A stretch of 64,000 nt of DNA from Brevibacillus agri (GCF_004117055.1 NZ_CP026363.1:788001-852000), one strand, 5' to 3'. Shown: positions 1 to 9,104, counted from the stretch's first letter. A program made the numbers and translations. The notes: generated by a model not told the origin, from the sequence alone.

Positions 1-261
1 ATTGTTGGTGACAAAGCCTACGGCTCAGAAGGCATTCGGCATTGGATTACGGCTAAGCAGGCAGCGTACACCATCCCGCCTAAAGCGAATAATAAAAATC
101 CTTGGAAAGTGGATTGGTACCGCTATAAAGAACGGCACTTGGTGGAGTGCTTCTTCAATAAAATCAAACATTTTCGACGAATCGCTACTCGTTACGACAA
201 GCTGGCCAAATCATTCCTAGCGTTTGTATATGTCGCGTCCATCTTTAAACTAACTCAATAA
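1..261 (+). CDS. IS5-family transposase, C-terminal part (ORF B product), partial
   Basis: Reading frame 1 is open from the first base and ends with TAA at 259-261. The peptide starts IVGDKAYGSEGIRHWI and contains YKERHLVECFFNKIKHFRRI, the third-acid region (catalytic Glu) of an IS5/IS427 DDE transposase. The N-terminal half is outside the window. It matches the C-terminal half of the minus-strand transposase at 48843-49619. A 72-residue open frame overlapping this stretch in another phase is a shadow. Confidence 0.85.
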   Translation: MVGDKAYGSEGIRHWITAKQAAYTIPPKANNKNPWKVDWYRYKERHLVECFFNKIKHFRRIATRYDKLAKSFLAFVYVASIFKLTQ

Positions 262-280
262 TGAGTTTTCAGACACATCC
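1..280 (+). mobile_element. Right-end remnant of an IS5-family (IS427-group-like) insertion sequence, cut by the window edge
   Basis: The last 280 bases of an IS that begins outside the window. It ends in the inverted repeat AGTTTTCAGACACATCC at 264-280, followed by TA at 281-282, the dinucleotide that is duplicated around the complete copy at 48824-49681. Its coding part is the same as in that copy, so transposition is recent. The two copies lie in opposite orientation about 48.5 kb apart. Confidence 0.85.
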
Positions 281-560
281 TAGTATCGAGGCTCTATACC
301 GTGGGAAGGATTTCAAAAACTTTTGCCGCTTTGTATCATTTTAGAAAAAAGGGTTTTTTTAATGTAATTCCAAGGATTTGGGAGTATATTATCATTTTTT
401 GGAATTAATAGCTGGAATTGGATGAAAAATGCTTTTTTGGAGTTGGAAAAATATTGTATAGCATTGGTACACTTCAAAGTAAGGTCTACGAAAAGAGAGA
501 TAGAAAGAGTAGGAATAAAAGTTGCGTGAGATCATATCGAATCGAAAAGAGGTTATAAAA
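281..560. other. AT-rich intergenic region without a recognised gene
   Basis: About 280 bases between the IS end and the secreted-protein gene. Homopolymer-rich, with no coding frame that looks real. It presumably carries the promoter of the gene at 561, but no convincing -35/-10 pair could be fixed. Confidence 0.5.
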
Positions 561-965
561 ATGAAAAAAGCTTTTAAAAGTACTGCTGCAGTGCTCTCCT
601 TAACCCTTGGAATCACTGGTGTTTTGCCTGTAGCTAATATAGCTAATCAAAGCGCATACGCCGCAAGTAGCGACGAGTACATTGTACTTGGGTCTTATTA
701 TCTTTCAAAAGATCAAGTAAAGTATATGGCCAGTATTATGAGAGGTGCGACAAGTGGAGGTGCGACAATTGCTGAAACTCTGATCGGGTTTTTAGGGCCT
801 GGAGCAACAGTAGCAATGGCGGCTACAGCACTTTCTGCTAATGCACAACTTCAAAATGAAGTATTGTATGCAGCAGATCATAATATGAGGGTTCAGGTTG
901 TGGTTAAAGATAAGAAAGTGCATACTTCATATTCAACTGTTGTAACATTTACAGCGGTAAAATAA
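561..965 (+). CDS. Small secreted protein of unknown function, 134 aa
   Basis: The ATG at 561 is chosen because GAGG lies eight bases upstream and it is followed at once by a classical signal peptide: MKK, a hydrophobic core, then a probable AYAA cleavage site near residue 35. An in-frame TTG at 522 has no ribosome-binding site. The mature part is about 100 residues: a short polar start, a glycine/alanine-rich stretch (around residues 60-95, including FLGPGATVAMAATALSANAQ) that could be a membrane-active helix, and a basic beta-like tail. No cysteines or known catalytic motif were seen. A bacteriocin-like or cell-surface role is possible but not shown. No partner genes; IS remnants lie on both sides. 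Confidence 0.7.
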   Translation: MKKAFKSTAAVLSLTLGITGVLPVANIANQSAYAASSDEYIVLGSYYLSKDQVKYMASIMRGATSGGATIAETLIGFLGPGATVAMAATALSANAQLQNEVLYAADHNMRVQVVVKDKKVHTSYSTVVTFTAVK

Positions 966-1109
966 TAGAGAGAATGTTAGCTGTCGTCGTAGTAACAAAT
1001 CTGGCTTCGACCTTTTTCAAACTATATTCTTCTATCTCTTGATATCCTCATTTTCTAAGACCTGAGATGTTTCTTAAAACCATCAACTCGTTTCGAAGTT
1101 TTCATAGTA

Positions 1110-1176
1110 AAGGAGCCCCTTTTTGCTCCAAGATTTTTCGGAGATAAAAGTGTATTGGGGCTCCTTGCTTTTTTCT
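1110..1176 (+). terminator. Branched rho-independent terminator
   Basis: A perfect ten-base inverted repeat, AAGGAGCCCC at 1110-1119 with GGGGCTCCTT at 1157-1166, is followed by a T-run. The loop holds a second small hairpin (GCTCC/GGAG). It probably ends transcription from the secreted-protein gene at 561-965. Confidence 0.75.
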
Positions 1177-1204
1177 ACAATGGAATAAACATACTACACA
1201 GGAA

Positions 1205-1262
1205 ATTACCTCTGTGGATCGAAGTAATGGAGTAACCATTCCTTGATGAACAGAGGTTTTTA
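1205..1262 (+). other. Stem-loop with T-run just before a transposase start codon
   Basis: CCTCTGT near 1210 pairs with ACAGAGG near 1251, with an inner AATGG/CCATT stem, followed directly by TTTTT and the ATG at 1262. This is terminator-like. Such structures at IS ends are known to block read-through into transposase genes; that role here is inference. Confidence 0.5.
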
Positions 1263-1798
1263 TGCGTCCAAAAAATCGAATTATTCCCCAGAATCACATG
1301 ACCCGACAAGAGATTGCGGAAGAGTTAAACAGACGTGGTGTGAGAACGACAGACCGCAATGTTCAAATGCTTTACGAGCGTTATCTTACTCTCCTTGGAG
1401 CCAGTGTAGACCAACATATACGCGAAGTGTTGCATCATGTAAGTTCACAAAACGGAGGATTGATGCTTTCCATGGATGGTGTGCAACCAAAAAAAGGGAA
1501 TGAAACTTTATATGTCATCCGTGAAGTGTTTAGTGGGACGGTACTAGCTGCCAAGAATCTGAAAAGCGGATCATCAGAGGAACTACAGAACCTGATTCGC
1601 CCTATCGTAGAATTGGGTTACCCTATTATTGGCATTGTAAGTGATGGGCAACAATCCATTCGACTAGCCTTTGAAACATTGCTCCCCGACGTCCCGTATC
1701 AATACTGCCAGTATCATTATCTGAAAGACATCGCTAAACCGGTTATGGACTTGGACCGAAAACTTAATAACTTCGAAGAGCATTACAAAGAAGTATGA
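1262..1798 (+). pseudogene. DDE transposase fragment (MULE/ISNCY-like), lacks the C-terminus
   Basis: 178 codons. The N-terminus has a helix-turn-helix look (TRQEIAEELNRRGVRTTD). Two probable catalytic aspartates are visible in LMLSMDGVQPKKG and GIVSDGQQS, followed by YQYCQYHYLKDIAKPVMD, typical of DDE/MULE-like transposases. The frame stops at 1796 before the third acidic residue that the catalytic triad needs, and no continuation appears in any frame downstream. A dead fragment is therefore the best call. The exact IS family is uncertain. Confidence 0.6.
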
Positions 1799-2080
1799 GC
1801 GTCCAACTCTGAGCGGCTACCTGAATCAACCACTTTTGGACGCGGTTTCGCTTTTTCCCCGGAGCCGGGCAGTCCAACCCCCAGCAGGGAGCCCAAGAAG
1901 CTACAGCGATTTCGCCTCTTTCCTCGCCCACCGAAAGTCCCGATCAAGCGAACTACATCGTAGCAACAACTTACATCATCCTCCCAAGCCCCTACCCCGC
2001 ATCCCACTGCCAGAATTAATCTCTCCCACGCACTCTTTAGATTTTCTTTAAACATTTTTGCTATAGTGGTCAGTAATGAC
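1799..2080. other. Non-coding junction sequence of mixed origin
   Basis: GC-richer than its neighbours. Open frames exist on both strands, but their translations look random. The last part (about 2050-2105) has the look of a promoter region (TATAGT near 2061) leading into the response-regulator stub at 2106. Confidence 0.4.
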
Positions 2081-2376
2081 TCAGATTCGTGCGGAGGTGC
2101 AGCCGATGAGAATATTAATCGTAGACGACGCCCTAAGTATTTTTTTTCGTTCGTTTTTTGAAATATTTTGGGATTTTGATTTTCCGAGACCTTTAATCCT
2201 TCCGTCTTCATAAACTCTTACATCGAGATCGCTGACCTTAACCATGTCAAAACTAACCTCTTCTTCAATCTCTTTAAAGTCTTTGCTGGCAGCACCTACA
2301 GTAAATGGGATCAAGCTAGTCAGTGTAACAGTTGCAACTAGAGAAGCTATGATTTTTTTCTTGAAAAGGGAAACAT
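2081..2376 (-). pseudogene. Secreted-protein gene with a frameshift in an A7 run and a replaced C-terminus
   Basis: An AGGAGG site (2385-2390, read on the minus strand) sits eight bases before an ATG at 2376, but that frame stops after nine codons. Adding one A to the seven-A run (2353-2359) would join the ATG to a long frame with a clear signal peptide (KKIIASLVATVTLTSLIPF, then VGAAS) and an acidic mature part. As it stands the gene cannot give the secreted product from its ribosome-binding site, except by slippage on the A-run. The last codons run into the response-regulator stub near 2134, so the original C-terminus is also lost. The family is not recognised. Confidence 0.6.
2106..2132 (+). 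pseudogene. Response-regulator gene stub, nine codons
   Basis: GGAGG, eight bases, then an ATG encoding MRILIVDDA, the hallmark start of a CheY-type receiver domain with its acidic pair. After codon nine the sequence turns into the AT-rich tail of the opposite-strand secreted-protein gene and the frame loses all receiver features. This marks a recombination junction near 2133. Confidence 0.5.
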
Positions 2377-2464
2377 TTTGAAAACCTCCTAATGTATGGT
2401 ATATTTGGACCGTAACCATATTATGGAAATGTGTCAATATTTGTAAAATGAAGGGGATATGTAA

Positions 2465-2758
2465 ATGAAAAAGAAAAAACTTATTGTTTTTTTGGGTACA
2501 TTGTTTCTTGTAATGATGGGGCTTTTACTAATATGGAGTATTTATTTTAAGGAAAAGACAGTAGCCATCGTAAAAGTAAAAGAGGTTAGCAATGACTTCA
2601 TAGTAATTGAGGATCAGCTCAACGTGAAAACAACTATTGATGTCCCGAAGGTTATTACGAAATTAATTAAAGCGAACGAAGAATATTTTGTAGAGTATGA
2701 GTCTAGCTTTATAGGATTGCCGAAACTTGTTTCTATAGAACCCCTAAACGAAAGATGA
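2465..2758 (+). CDS. Small membrane-anchored protein of unknown function, 97 aa
   Basis: The ATG at 2465 follows a GGGG site. Residues 1-28 are MKKKK plus a strongly hydrophobic stretch, which gives a signal anchor or signal peptide without an obvious cleavage site. The remaining 70 residues look like a small beta-rich extracytoplasmic domain (VKVKEVSNDFIVIEDQLNVK). No family is recognised. It lies next to an IS4-type remnant and has AT-rich codons like the other accessory genes in this region. Confidence 0.6.
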   Translation: MKKKKLIVFLGTLFLVMMGLLLIWSIYFKEKTVAIVKVKEVSNDFIVIEDQLNVKTTIDVPKVITKLIKANEEYFVEYESSFIGLPKLVSIEPLNER

Positions 2759-2766
2759 AACCACTA

Positions 2767-3474
2767 GCGTTGCATTAATGTTGTCGAAATAACCAAAAAA
2801 CTTTGTATTTACGCAGGACACAAAAAAATCCTTTACAGAAAAACCATCCAACTGACTCCAGCGCGTGTTCATGACCGGACTCAACTTGACACGCTTGTAG
2901 ACAAGCCTGGTACGACGTATGTGTTTGATCGGGGATTTGTGGACTACGCCAAGTTTGACGCGTTCTGTGAACGCCGGATCTTCTTCGTTACGCGAGCAAA
3001 GAAGAAGGCAGCGATTCGCTATCTGTTTGATCATCCTGTTTCCGAAGGGAGTTCCATCAAAAGGAATGGTTATGTACAAATAGGGACACAGCAAAATCGC
3101 ATGAACCATGTCCTTCGCCTCATCGAGACAACCGATTCACAGGAAAATCCCTTCTGCTGATTACGAATCGATGGGAGTTATCTGCCCAAGGGATCAGTGA
3201 GATGCATCGAAGTCGCTGGGCCATTGAAATCTTTTTTAAATGGTTGAGGCAGCACGTGAAGATTACTTCGTTTTACGGGAAAAGCCAAGAAGCCGTTCTG
3301 AACCAAGTTTTCATTGTGCTGATCGCCTTTTGCTTACTTTTCTTGGTCAAAATCTTCTCCGCTGGCCAAGCGAGCTTGTTGCAAGCCTACCGGTGGTTAC
3401 GTGTCATGCTCTGGGAGGATAGCCAAATTTGGTGGGAGCGATTAACGTCGAAGCGAAGAAAGCTTGATACATAA
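2767..3474 (+). pseudogene. IS4-family transposase, 5'-truncated and frameshifted
   Basis: Readable protein begins near KKILYRKTIQLTPARVHDRT and continues through YVFDRGFVDYAKFDAFCERR, which contains a catalytic Asp typical of IS4-family DDE enzymes. The frame breaks near 3130-3150. The continuation, LLLITNRWELSAQGISEMHR then RSRWAIEIFFKWLRQH, holds the YREK-like motif with the catalytic Glu, in a different phase, and ends at TAA 3472. The N-terminal third is absent. The element cannot make an active enzyme. Confidence 0.8.
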
Positions 3475-3784
3475 ACGGGAAAGAACCTGTTGTGTAGCAT
3501 CTAGTATAACTGCATATAAATACCAAAATGGACGGAACTACCTTTGTGGGTCACTCCGTTCTTTCGCCATTTGAAAACGAAGAACAAATTCAGAAAAATC
3601 AGATTTTTATCCTGCGCTCCCAGGTGGTTGAAGAAGAAGAGAGTCATATGAAGAGAAAGGCTCTAATTTTAAGGGGTTAAACCGTTTTTCGTGTGCTGTG
3701 CTTCCCCTTGTTTTGTCCCAGCACCTATGTTTACACTAAATAGAATCGATTAAACCAATCTATCGAAAGAGAAGGTGATTCTCT
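3475..3784. other. IS4-type 3' end and recQ upstream region
   Basis: 3528-3590 closely resembles, in inverted orientation, sequence at about 26895-26975 (shared GGAACTACCTTTGT and CAGAAAAATCAG blocks), so both are probably ends of related IS elements. The GGAACTACC...GGTCACTCC part can fold as a hairpin. The last 100 bases precede recQ. A weak promoter (TTGTTT, 18 bases, TACACT, about 3709-3738) is possible. Confidence 0.5.
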
Positions 3785-5560
3785 TTGCTCCATAAAGCAC
3801 AGGAAGTTTTGCAAAAATACTTTGGCTACGAATCATTTCGCGAAGGACAAAAGAAGATTATCGAGAGCCTGCTGGCAGGCCATGACACGATAGGCATCAT
3901 GCCGACCGGCGGTGGAAAATCAATCTGCTATCAAGTACCGGCCATGCTTTTCGACGGCGTAACGATCGTCATTTCGCCGCTCATCTCGCTGATGAAGGAC
4001 CAGGTAGATGTGCTGGTCAACATGGGGATTGCGGCGACACAGATCAACAGCTCGCTCGACTACAGCGAGGTGCGCGAGCGCTTGCGGATGGCGGCGCGCG
4101 GGGAGTACAAGCTGCTTTACATCGCTCCTGAGCGGCTGGAGTCGGAAACGTTTCAAAATTTGATCCGCAATGTGCCGATTTCGTTCGTCGCTGTCGATGA
4201 GGCGCACTGTGTCTCGCAATGGGGCCACGATTTCCGCCCCAGCTACCTGGAGATCGCCCGCTTTTTGCGCACGCTGCCAGAGCGTCCCATCGTCGCAGCC
4301 CTGACAGCGACGGCGACGCCGGAAGTGACCGCCGATATCAAGCGCCAGCTTTCCCTGGAGGATGAGCGTCTCTTTATCACTGGTTTTGGCCGCGACAACC
4401 TCATCCTGTCGGTGCGCAAAGGAGAAAACCGCCGCGGTTTTATCCAGGCGTATTTGAAAGCCAACAGGCAGCATGCCGGAATCATCTACGCCGCCACGCG
4501 AAAAGACGTCGATGCTCTGCACGCCGACCTTGCGAAGCGCGGCTTTTCGGTCACCAAATACCACGCCGGGCTGTCAGAGGAAGAGCGGGCGGCGAATCAG
4601 GAAGCGTTCCTGTTCGATGACGTCCGCACGATGGTCGCGACCAATGCATTCGGGATGGGCATTGACAAGTCCAATGTGCGCTACGTCATCCATTACAACA
4701 TGCCGAAAAACCTGGAGGCGTACTACCAGGAAGCGGGACGCGCCGGGCGCGATGGCGAGCCGAGCGAGTGCATTTTGCTGTACCAGCCGCAGGACATCCA
4801 GACCCAGTCGTTTTTTATCGAGCAAAACCAGTTGACCGACGAACGCAAGGAGCACGAGTACAAAAAGCTGTATGCCATGGTCGACTACTGCCGGACGCCG
4901 CGCTGCCTGCAGCAGTACATCGTGCAGTATTTCGGCGAGGCGGATGCGCCTGAGTGCGGGCGCTGCCACAACTGCACCGATGAAACCGAACTGACCGACA
5001 TCACGCTCGAAGCGCAAAAAATCTTTTCCTGCGTCAAACGGATGCGGGAGCGCTTCGGCGCGGCACTGGTCGCCCAGGTACTCAAAGGCTCGAAAAACAA
5101 GAAGGTCACGCAGTTCCGGTTCGATCAGCTTCCTACCTACGGGTTGATGAAGGAGTACAAGGAAAAAGAAATCGCCGACCTGATCCAACTGCTCATTGCC
5201 GAAGGATACTTGCAGGTGACGGAAAGCCAGTACCCGACTGTGAAGCTGGGAGAGCGGGCGCTGCCAGTGCTCAAGGGCGAGGAGCGCGTCGTGCAAAAAA
5301 TCTCGCTCCGCCCTGTGGCGCTCGCAGAGGACGACGAGCTGTTCGAGCAGTTGCGTGCGCTGCGCAAGGAAATCTCACAGAGCGAAGGCGTGCCGCCATA
5401 CGTCATTTTCCACGACAGCACGTTGAAGGAAATGAGCAGCCTCTGCCCGACCGACAAGCAGGCGATGCTCAAGATCAAAGGTGTGGGCGAAGCCAAGTTC
5501 GACAAGTACGGCCACCTCTTCCTGGAATGTTTGCAAAACTACGCCGCTGTCAAGCCGTGA
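3785..5560 (+). CDS. recQ: ATP-dependent DNA helicase RecQ
   Basis: 591 residues. A 3'-to-5' DNA helicase that acts in recombination and fork repair. It starts at TTG 3785 behind AGAAGGTGAT. Visible in order: Walker A TGGGKS at residues 41-46, the DEAH box (AVDEAH, near 140), motif III ALTATAT, motif [12 protein letters not shown], a RecQ zinc-binding domain with cysteines in CGRCHNC, a winged-helix region (near 410-500), and a C-terminal HRDC domain ([16 protein letters not shown] to the end). Length is normal for Firmicute RecQ. Stand-alone gene followed by two hairpins. Confidence 0.95.
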   Translation: MLHKAQEVLQKYFGYESFREGQKKIIESLLAGHDTIGIMPTGGGKSICYQVPAMLFDGVTIVISPLISLMKDQVDVLVNMGIAATQINSSLDYSEVRERLRMAARGEYKLLYIAPERLESETFQNLIRNVPISFVAVDEAHCVSQWGHDFRPSYLEIARFLRTLPERPIVAALTATATPEVTADIKRQLSLEDERLFITGFGRDNLILSVRKGENRRGFIQAYLKANRQHAGIIYAATRKDVDALHADLAKRGFSVTKYHAGLSEEERAANQEAFLFDDVRTMVATNAFGMGIDKSNVRYVIHYNMPKNLEAYYQEAGRAGRDGEPSECILLYQPQDIQTQSFFIEQNQLTDERKEHEYKKLYAMVDYCRTPRCLQQYIVQYFGEADAPECGRCHNCTDETELTDITLEAQKIFSCVKRMRERFGAALVAQVLKGSKNKKVTQFRFDQLPTYGLMKEYKEKEIADLIQLLIAEGYLQVTESQYPTVKLGERALPVLKGEERVVQKISLRPVALAEDDELFEQLRALRKEISQSEGVPPYVIFHDSTLKEMSSLCPTDKQAMLKIKGVGEAKFDKYGHLFLECLQNYAAVKP

Positions 5561-5581
5561 CGGTCACTGTCACGGCTTTTC
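5553..5581 (+). terminator. Terminator at the end of recQ
   Basis: AGCCGTGAC at 5553-5561 pairs with GTCACGGCT at 5569-5577, followed by a short T-run. The stem overlaps the recQ stop codon. Confidence 0.75.
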
Positions 5582-5604
5582 GCTATTGTAGCGGTGGTCA
5601 AAAC

Positions 5605-5635
5605 AAAAGCCGTGACGCTGACTATCACGGCTTTT
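5605..5635. terminator. Second, bidirectional terminator between recQ and lplT
   Basis: AAAAGCCGTGA (5605-5615) pairs with TCACGGCTTTT (5625-5635), with A- and T-runs on both sides, so it can serve both the plus-strand recQ and the minus-strand lplT. The stem repeats the sequence of the hairpin at 5553, which suggests duplication. Confidence 0.75.
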
Positions 5636-5695
5636 GCTACTTTATGCACTGGCGCCATCCACTCACGCACGCAGCAGTCTTCTCTTTCCCCCGCT

Positions 5696-6886
5696 TTAGC
5701 CCGCGATTCGACTGCGATGCTTCATCAGATACAGCAGAAAAGCCAGAAGCAGCAACCCTTGGGCGACGATAGCAACGGAGATGGAGGCGCCCAGGAATAC
5801 GACCAGGTAGTAAATCCCCGACCCGGCAGCCATCAAAAAGTTTTCGATAAAATTTTGAATCGCAATCGTCTTGCCGGAGCCGACCATCTTTTTGCCCTCG
5901 TCCTGCAAGATCGTATTCATCGGAATGATGAACACCCCGCCCATGAACCCGACCAGAAGCAGCAGGCAGATCGCAATGACTGTCACGTGAATCCACGGAA
6001 ACAACACGATGATGAGAAACATGCCGAAGCCGTAGCCGACTGAGCGGGTGAACCGGGACAGCGGAATCAGCCGCGGGGCGAGAAAAGCGCCGATGATGAT
6101 CCCGATTGACGTCGTAGCCAGGATCAGCGAGACGGAAAAGCTTTGCGGGTTAATCCCGAGTGCGGCGGGTATCCAGGCCAGCACGGCGACCCGCAGCACA
6201 GCCGAGCTCATCCAGAAGGCCCCGGTTCCGATCAGCGCAAAGCTCGTTTCCGCACGGTTCATCAGGTGCTGGAAGTCGATGAAAAAGCGGCGTGCTTCCG
6301 TACCGTAACGAATCGAGGCGTTCCCCCGGATGCGCGGGATGAAAAAGGTCATGCCCAGCGACAACAGGTAGAGGGCAAGACAGATGCTCGAAGAGAACAG
6401 CGGCGCTGTCATGGAGGCGATCGCTCCGCCCCCGCCGATTCCGGTCAAGATCGCGACGATCGTGTACGCCTCAATCCGCGCGTTGGCCTGGAACAGCTCC
6501 TGTTCATTGCGAGTCAGCTCCGGCAGGATGCCGTACTTGGCAGGCGAGTAGACAACCGCGCCGACCCCCACCGTAAAGTAGCAGAGCATCAACAGCAAAA
6601 TGCTGGAGTGATCGATGACGAACAGCAGCACGACACCGAGTGCTTTTATCAGGTTGCCGATCACCAGAACGAACGATTTGGCGTGTTTGTCGGCAAAAGG
6701 CCCGACGAGCGGAGCGAGAAAAACGTACGGCAGAAAAAAGGAAATGGAAACGAGTGCGAGCATTGCGGGAGAAAAGCCGTTCTCCCGCAGCAGGTTGGCA
6801 ATGACAAACAAAATCATGTTGTCGGCAAAGGCCGAGAGAAATTGCGTGAAATACAAGGCTTGCAGCGGTTGTAGTCGCATCTTCAC
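5696..6886 (-). CDS. lplT: MFS transporter, lysophospholipid flippase-like (LplT type)
   Basis: About 396 residues and ten to twelve membrane segments. It starts at GTG 6886 (GGAGG eight bases upstream, inside the end of aas); ATG 6880 is an alternative. The N-terminus (LQALYFTQFLSAFADNMILF) and the early loop GPFADKHAKSF are typical of the MFS branch that contains LplT. In proteobacteria LplT moves lysophosphatidylethanolamine inward so that Aas can re-acylate it. Translational coupling to an Aas homologue here supports the same job. The substrate is inferred from family and context. Confidence 0.8.
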   Translation of the reverse strand: MKMRLQPLQALYFTQFLSAFADNMILFVIANLLRENGFSPAMLALVSISFFLPYVFLAPLVGPFADKHAKSFVLVIGNLIKALGVVLLFVIDHSSILLLMLCYFTVGVGAVVYSPAKYGILPELTRNEQELFQANARIEAYTIVAILTGIGGGGAIASMTAPLFSSSICLALYLLSLGMTFFIPRIRGNASIRYGTEARRFFIDFQHLMNRAETSFALIGTGAFWMSSAVLRVAVLAWIPAALGINPQSFSVSLILATTSIGIIIGAFLAPRLIPLSRFTRSVGYGFGMFLIIVLFPWIHVTVIAICLLLLVGFMGGVFIIPMNTILQDEGKKMVGSGKTIAIQNFIENFLMAAGSGIYYLVVFLGASISVAIVAQGLLLLAFLLYLMKHRSRIAG

Positions 6887-6887
6887 A

Positions 6888-8996
6888 TCAGTTTCCTCCA
6901 CTTTCCGCCAGTTGCTTCAGACTGACGTAGTCCGTTTTTCCGCTCCCGAGAAGTGGCAGAGTTTTGATGACCTGCATCGTGCCGGGAATGAGCAGCGGCG
7001 AGTATTGCTTTTCCGTCAAATACGCGCGCAGTTGACTGAGCTGAACGGTTTCATCTGTAGTAAACAACAGGACGCGCTCGCCTTTTCGCTGGTCGTTGAC
7101 GGTGATCGCGGCAAAGCCGGAGTGACCGAAGCATTGCATTGCCAGCTCTTCCACCAGATTGAGCGACACCATCTCGCCGCCGATTTTGGCAAAACGTTTC
7201 AGGCGAGACTGAATGCTGAGAAAGCCTTCCTTGTCAGCCGTCACCAGATCGCCTGTGTGGTACCATTCCCCGGCGGGCACGAAGCCTTTGCCGTGAATCA
7301 GGTAGCCTTTCATGACGTTCGGGCCTTTGACGAGCAGCTCTCCGCCTTCGTCAATGCCTGCGACCGGGTCCAGCCGATAGCTCATGCCGGGCACGAGTCG
7401 ACCTACTGTTCCAGGCTTGTTGGCGAGCGGCGTGTTGAGCGCGAGAATCGGAGCGGTTTCGGTCGCGCCGTAACCTTCGAAAATCCGCACGCCGAACTTA
7501 TCCATCCACAGCTTGCGCACATCGTCCTTCAGCTTTTCTGCGCCTGCAAACACGTAGCGCAAAGAGTAGAAGTTGTACGGGTGCGCCATCCGTCCGTAGC
7601 CAGCCATGAACGTCGAAGTCCCGAACAAAATGGTCGCGTTCTGATCGTACACCAGCTCCGCAATCGCCTTGTAGTGCAGCGGGCTCGGATACAGATACAC
7701 CGGAATGCCCTTGATGATGGGCAAAAGCGTGCCAGCAGTCAGTCCGAAGCTGTGAAACATCGGCAGCGCGTTGAAAAACTTGTCGCGGCTCGTAATGTCG
7801 ATCATGCTGGTCACTTGCTGGATGTTGGCGTACAGATTGGTGTGCGTCAGCACGACGCCTTTTGGCTTGCTTTCGCTGCCGGAGGTGAACAGAATCAGTT
7901 CATTGGCACTCTTCGCGGCTTTTTTCTTTGTCATATACGCGGTGAGGGCAGCCAGCTTGTCAAAAGCGGTGGCCGATGCTTTCAAATCTTCCAGGTAAAT
8001 AATCTGGATGCTCGGCGAAAGGCCCGCGATAATGTGCTCCAGCTTGCCTTTTTCGATGAAGGCGCGCGAGGTCAGGATCGTATCGATACGGGCTGTCTCG
8101 CAGCAGTCGAGCAGCGAACGGATGCCGAGCGAAAAGTTCAGGATTGCAGGTGTTTTCCCGATGCAAAACAGCGCCAGCAAAGTAACCAGGTGCCCGACCG
8201 AGTTGGGGAGTAATACGCCGACGACCGGTTTCCCCATTAAGGGCTGTTGCAGTTTGTTGCCGAGCAGATAGCTGCCGATGAGCAGGGTGCGGTAATTGAT
8301 GGCCGAGGTCAAGTCTTTGGCGATCTCCATTTTCGGCCCGTTAAGGCGGGCGGCTGCCAGCGCTTCATCGAACAGGTTGACGTTTTGCTTCATCCGGCTT
8401 TGGAACAGCTCCTCCTGCATCGTGCGCAGGATCAGGTCGTTGGCGGCCGTCTTTTGTTCACGCATCGAGCGGTTTTCGTCGCGCGGGATGGTGAACGGCG
8501 TGCCGACTGTCATGGTGACGGCAGGAAACAGCGAGCGGCGCAGCTTGCCTTGCAAATAAGAGAAGATCGAGCGCTCCAGGCCGTTGATCGCGATCGGGTA
8601 GACGGTTGCGCCTGTTCTCATGGCGAGGTAGCCGACGCCGCTGTAAATTTTCATCAGGCCGCCCGTTGTGGTGATGCGGCCTTCCGGGAAAATCACCAGC
8701 GTCTCTCCTTTGCGGATGACCCGCAGCATGTGGCGGATCGAGTACGGGTTGAGCGGATCGATCGCGATGTGCTTGCGGAAGCGCAGGAAAAAGGCAAACC
8801 GCTTGGCGATCCCGGTGTTGACGACAAAGGTAGCTCCCGTAGGCAAGCAAAAGGAAAGGAGTACCGCGTCGAGCAGGGAGACGTGATTGGGAATGATAAG
8901 TGACGGCTTCGTCAGGTCGATTTTGTTTACACCGTGAATGCGAGGCCGAAACCACAGCAGCAAAATCATTTTCAGGAAGGCATGAATGAGGACCAT
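6888..8996 (-). CDS. aas: Bifunctional acyltransferase / acyl-ACP synthetase (Aas type)
   Basis: 702 residues from ATG 8996, chosen because AAAAGGTG lies just upstream; GTG 9005 overlaps that site. Residues 1-200 are a PlsC-like acyltransferase with NHVSLLD (37-43; the family usually has NHxxxxD) and FPEGR (103-107). From about 215 on it is an AMP-forming acyl-CoA/ACP synthetase with the P-loop-like FTSGSESKPKG, YGATET and the C-terminal lysine domain (LLGSGKTDY). Known role: uses acyl-ACP to re-acylate lysophospholipids at the inner membrane. Forms an operon with lplT. Confidence 0.85.
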   Translation of the reverse strand: MVLIHAFLKMILLLWFRPRIHGVNKIDLTKPSLIIPNHVSLLDAVLLSFCLPTGATFVVNTGIAKRFAFFLRFRKHIAIDPLNPYSIRHMLRVIRKGETLVIFPEGRITTTGGLMKIYSGVGYLAMRTGATVYPIAINGLERSIFSYLQGKLRRSLFPAVTMTVGTPFTIPRDENRSMREQKTAANDLILRTMQEELFQSRMKQNVNLFDEALAAARLNGPKMEIAKDLTSAINYRTLLIGSYLLGNKLQQPLMGKPVVGVLLPNSVGHLVTLLALFCIGKTPAILNFSLGIRSLLDCCETARIDTILTSRAFIEKGKLEHIIAGLSPSIQIIYLEDLKASATAFDKLAALTAYMTKKKAAKSANELILFTSGSESKPKGVVLTHTNLYANIQQVTSMIDITSRDKFFNALPMFHSFGLTAGTLLPIIKGIPVYLYPSPLHYKAIAELVYDQNATILFGTSTFMAGYGRMAHPYNFYSLRYVFAGAEKLKDDVRKLWMDKFGVRIFEGYGATETAPILALNTPLANKPGTVGRLVPGMSYRLDPVAGIDEGGELLVKGPNVMKGYLIHGKGFVPAGEWYHTGDLVTADKEGFLSIQSRLKRFAKIGGEMVSLNLVEELAMQCFGHSGFAAITVNDQRKGERVLLFTTDETVQLSQLRAYLTEKQYSPLLIPGTMQVIKTLPLLGSGKTDYVSLKQLAESGGN

Positions 8997-9063
8997 GTAG
9001 ACCACACCTTTTCAAAGGATAATGGCGTTGCTTTATAGTCCTCATTGTAAGGAGTGGGGGAAG

Positions 9064-9092
9064 TAAAAAAAGTACCAACATTCATTGGTACC
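9064..9092 (-). terminator. Terminator of the LuxR-type response regulator gene
   Basis: On the minus strand GTACCAA pairs with TTGGTAC (9072-9091), followed by a run of seven T. It lies just after the end of the gene at 9105. Confidence 0.8.
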
Positions 9093-9104
9093 TGGTCATA
9101 ATAC

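Noticed and set aside
1836-2051. Open frames on both strands (1836-2051 plus, 1783-2211 minus)
   Set aside because: Translations are low in hydrophobic order, have no ribosome site and resemble no family; the region is a junction sequence.
5594-9081. Long plus-strand and alternative-frame ORFs across lplT and aas, up to 532 codons
   Set aside because: They are antisense or shifted shadows of well-supported coding frames, caused by high GC at third positions.
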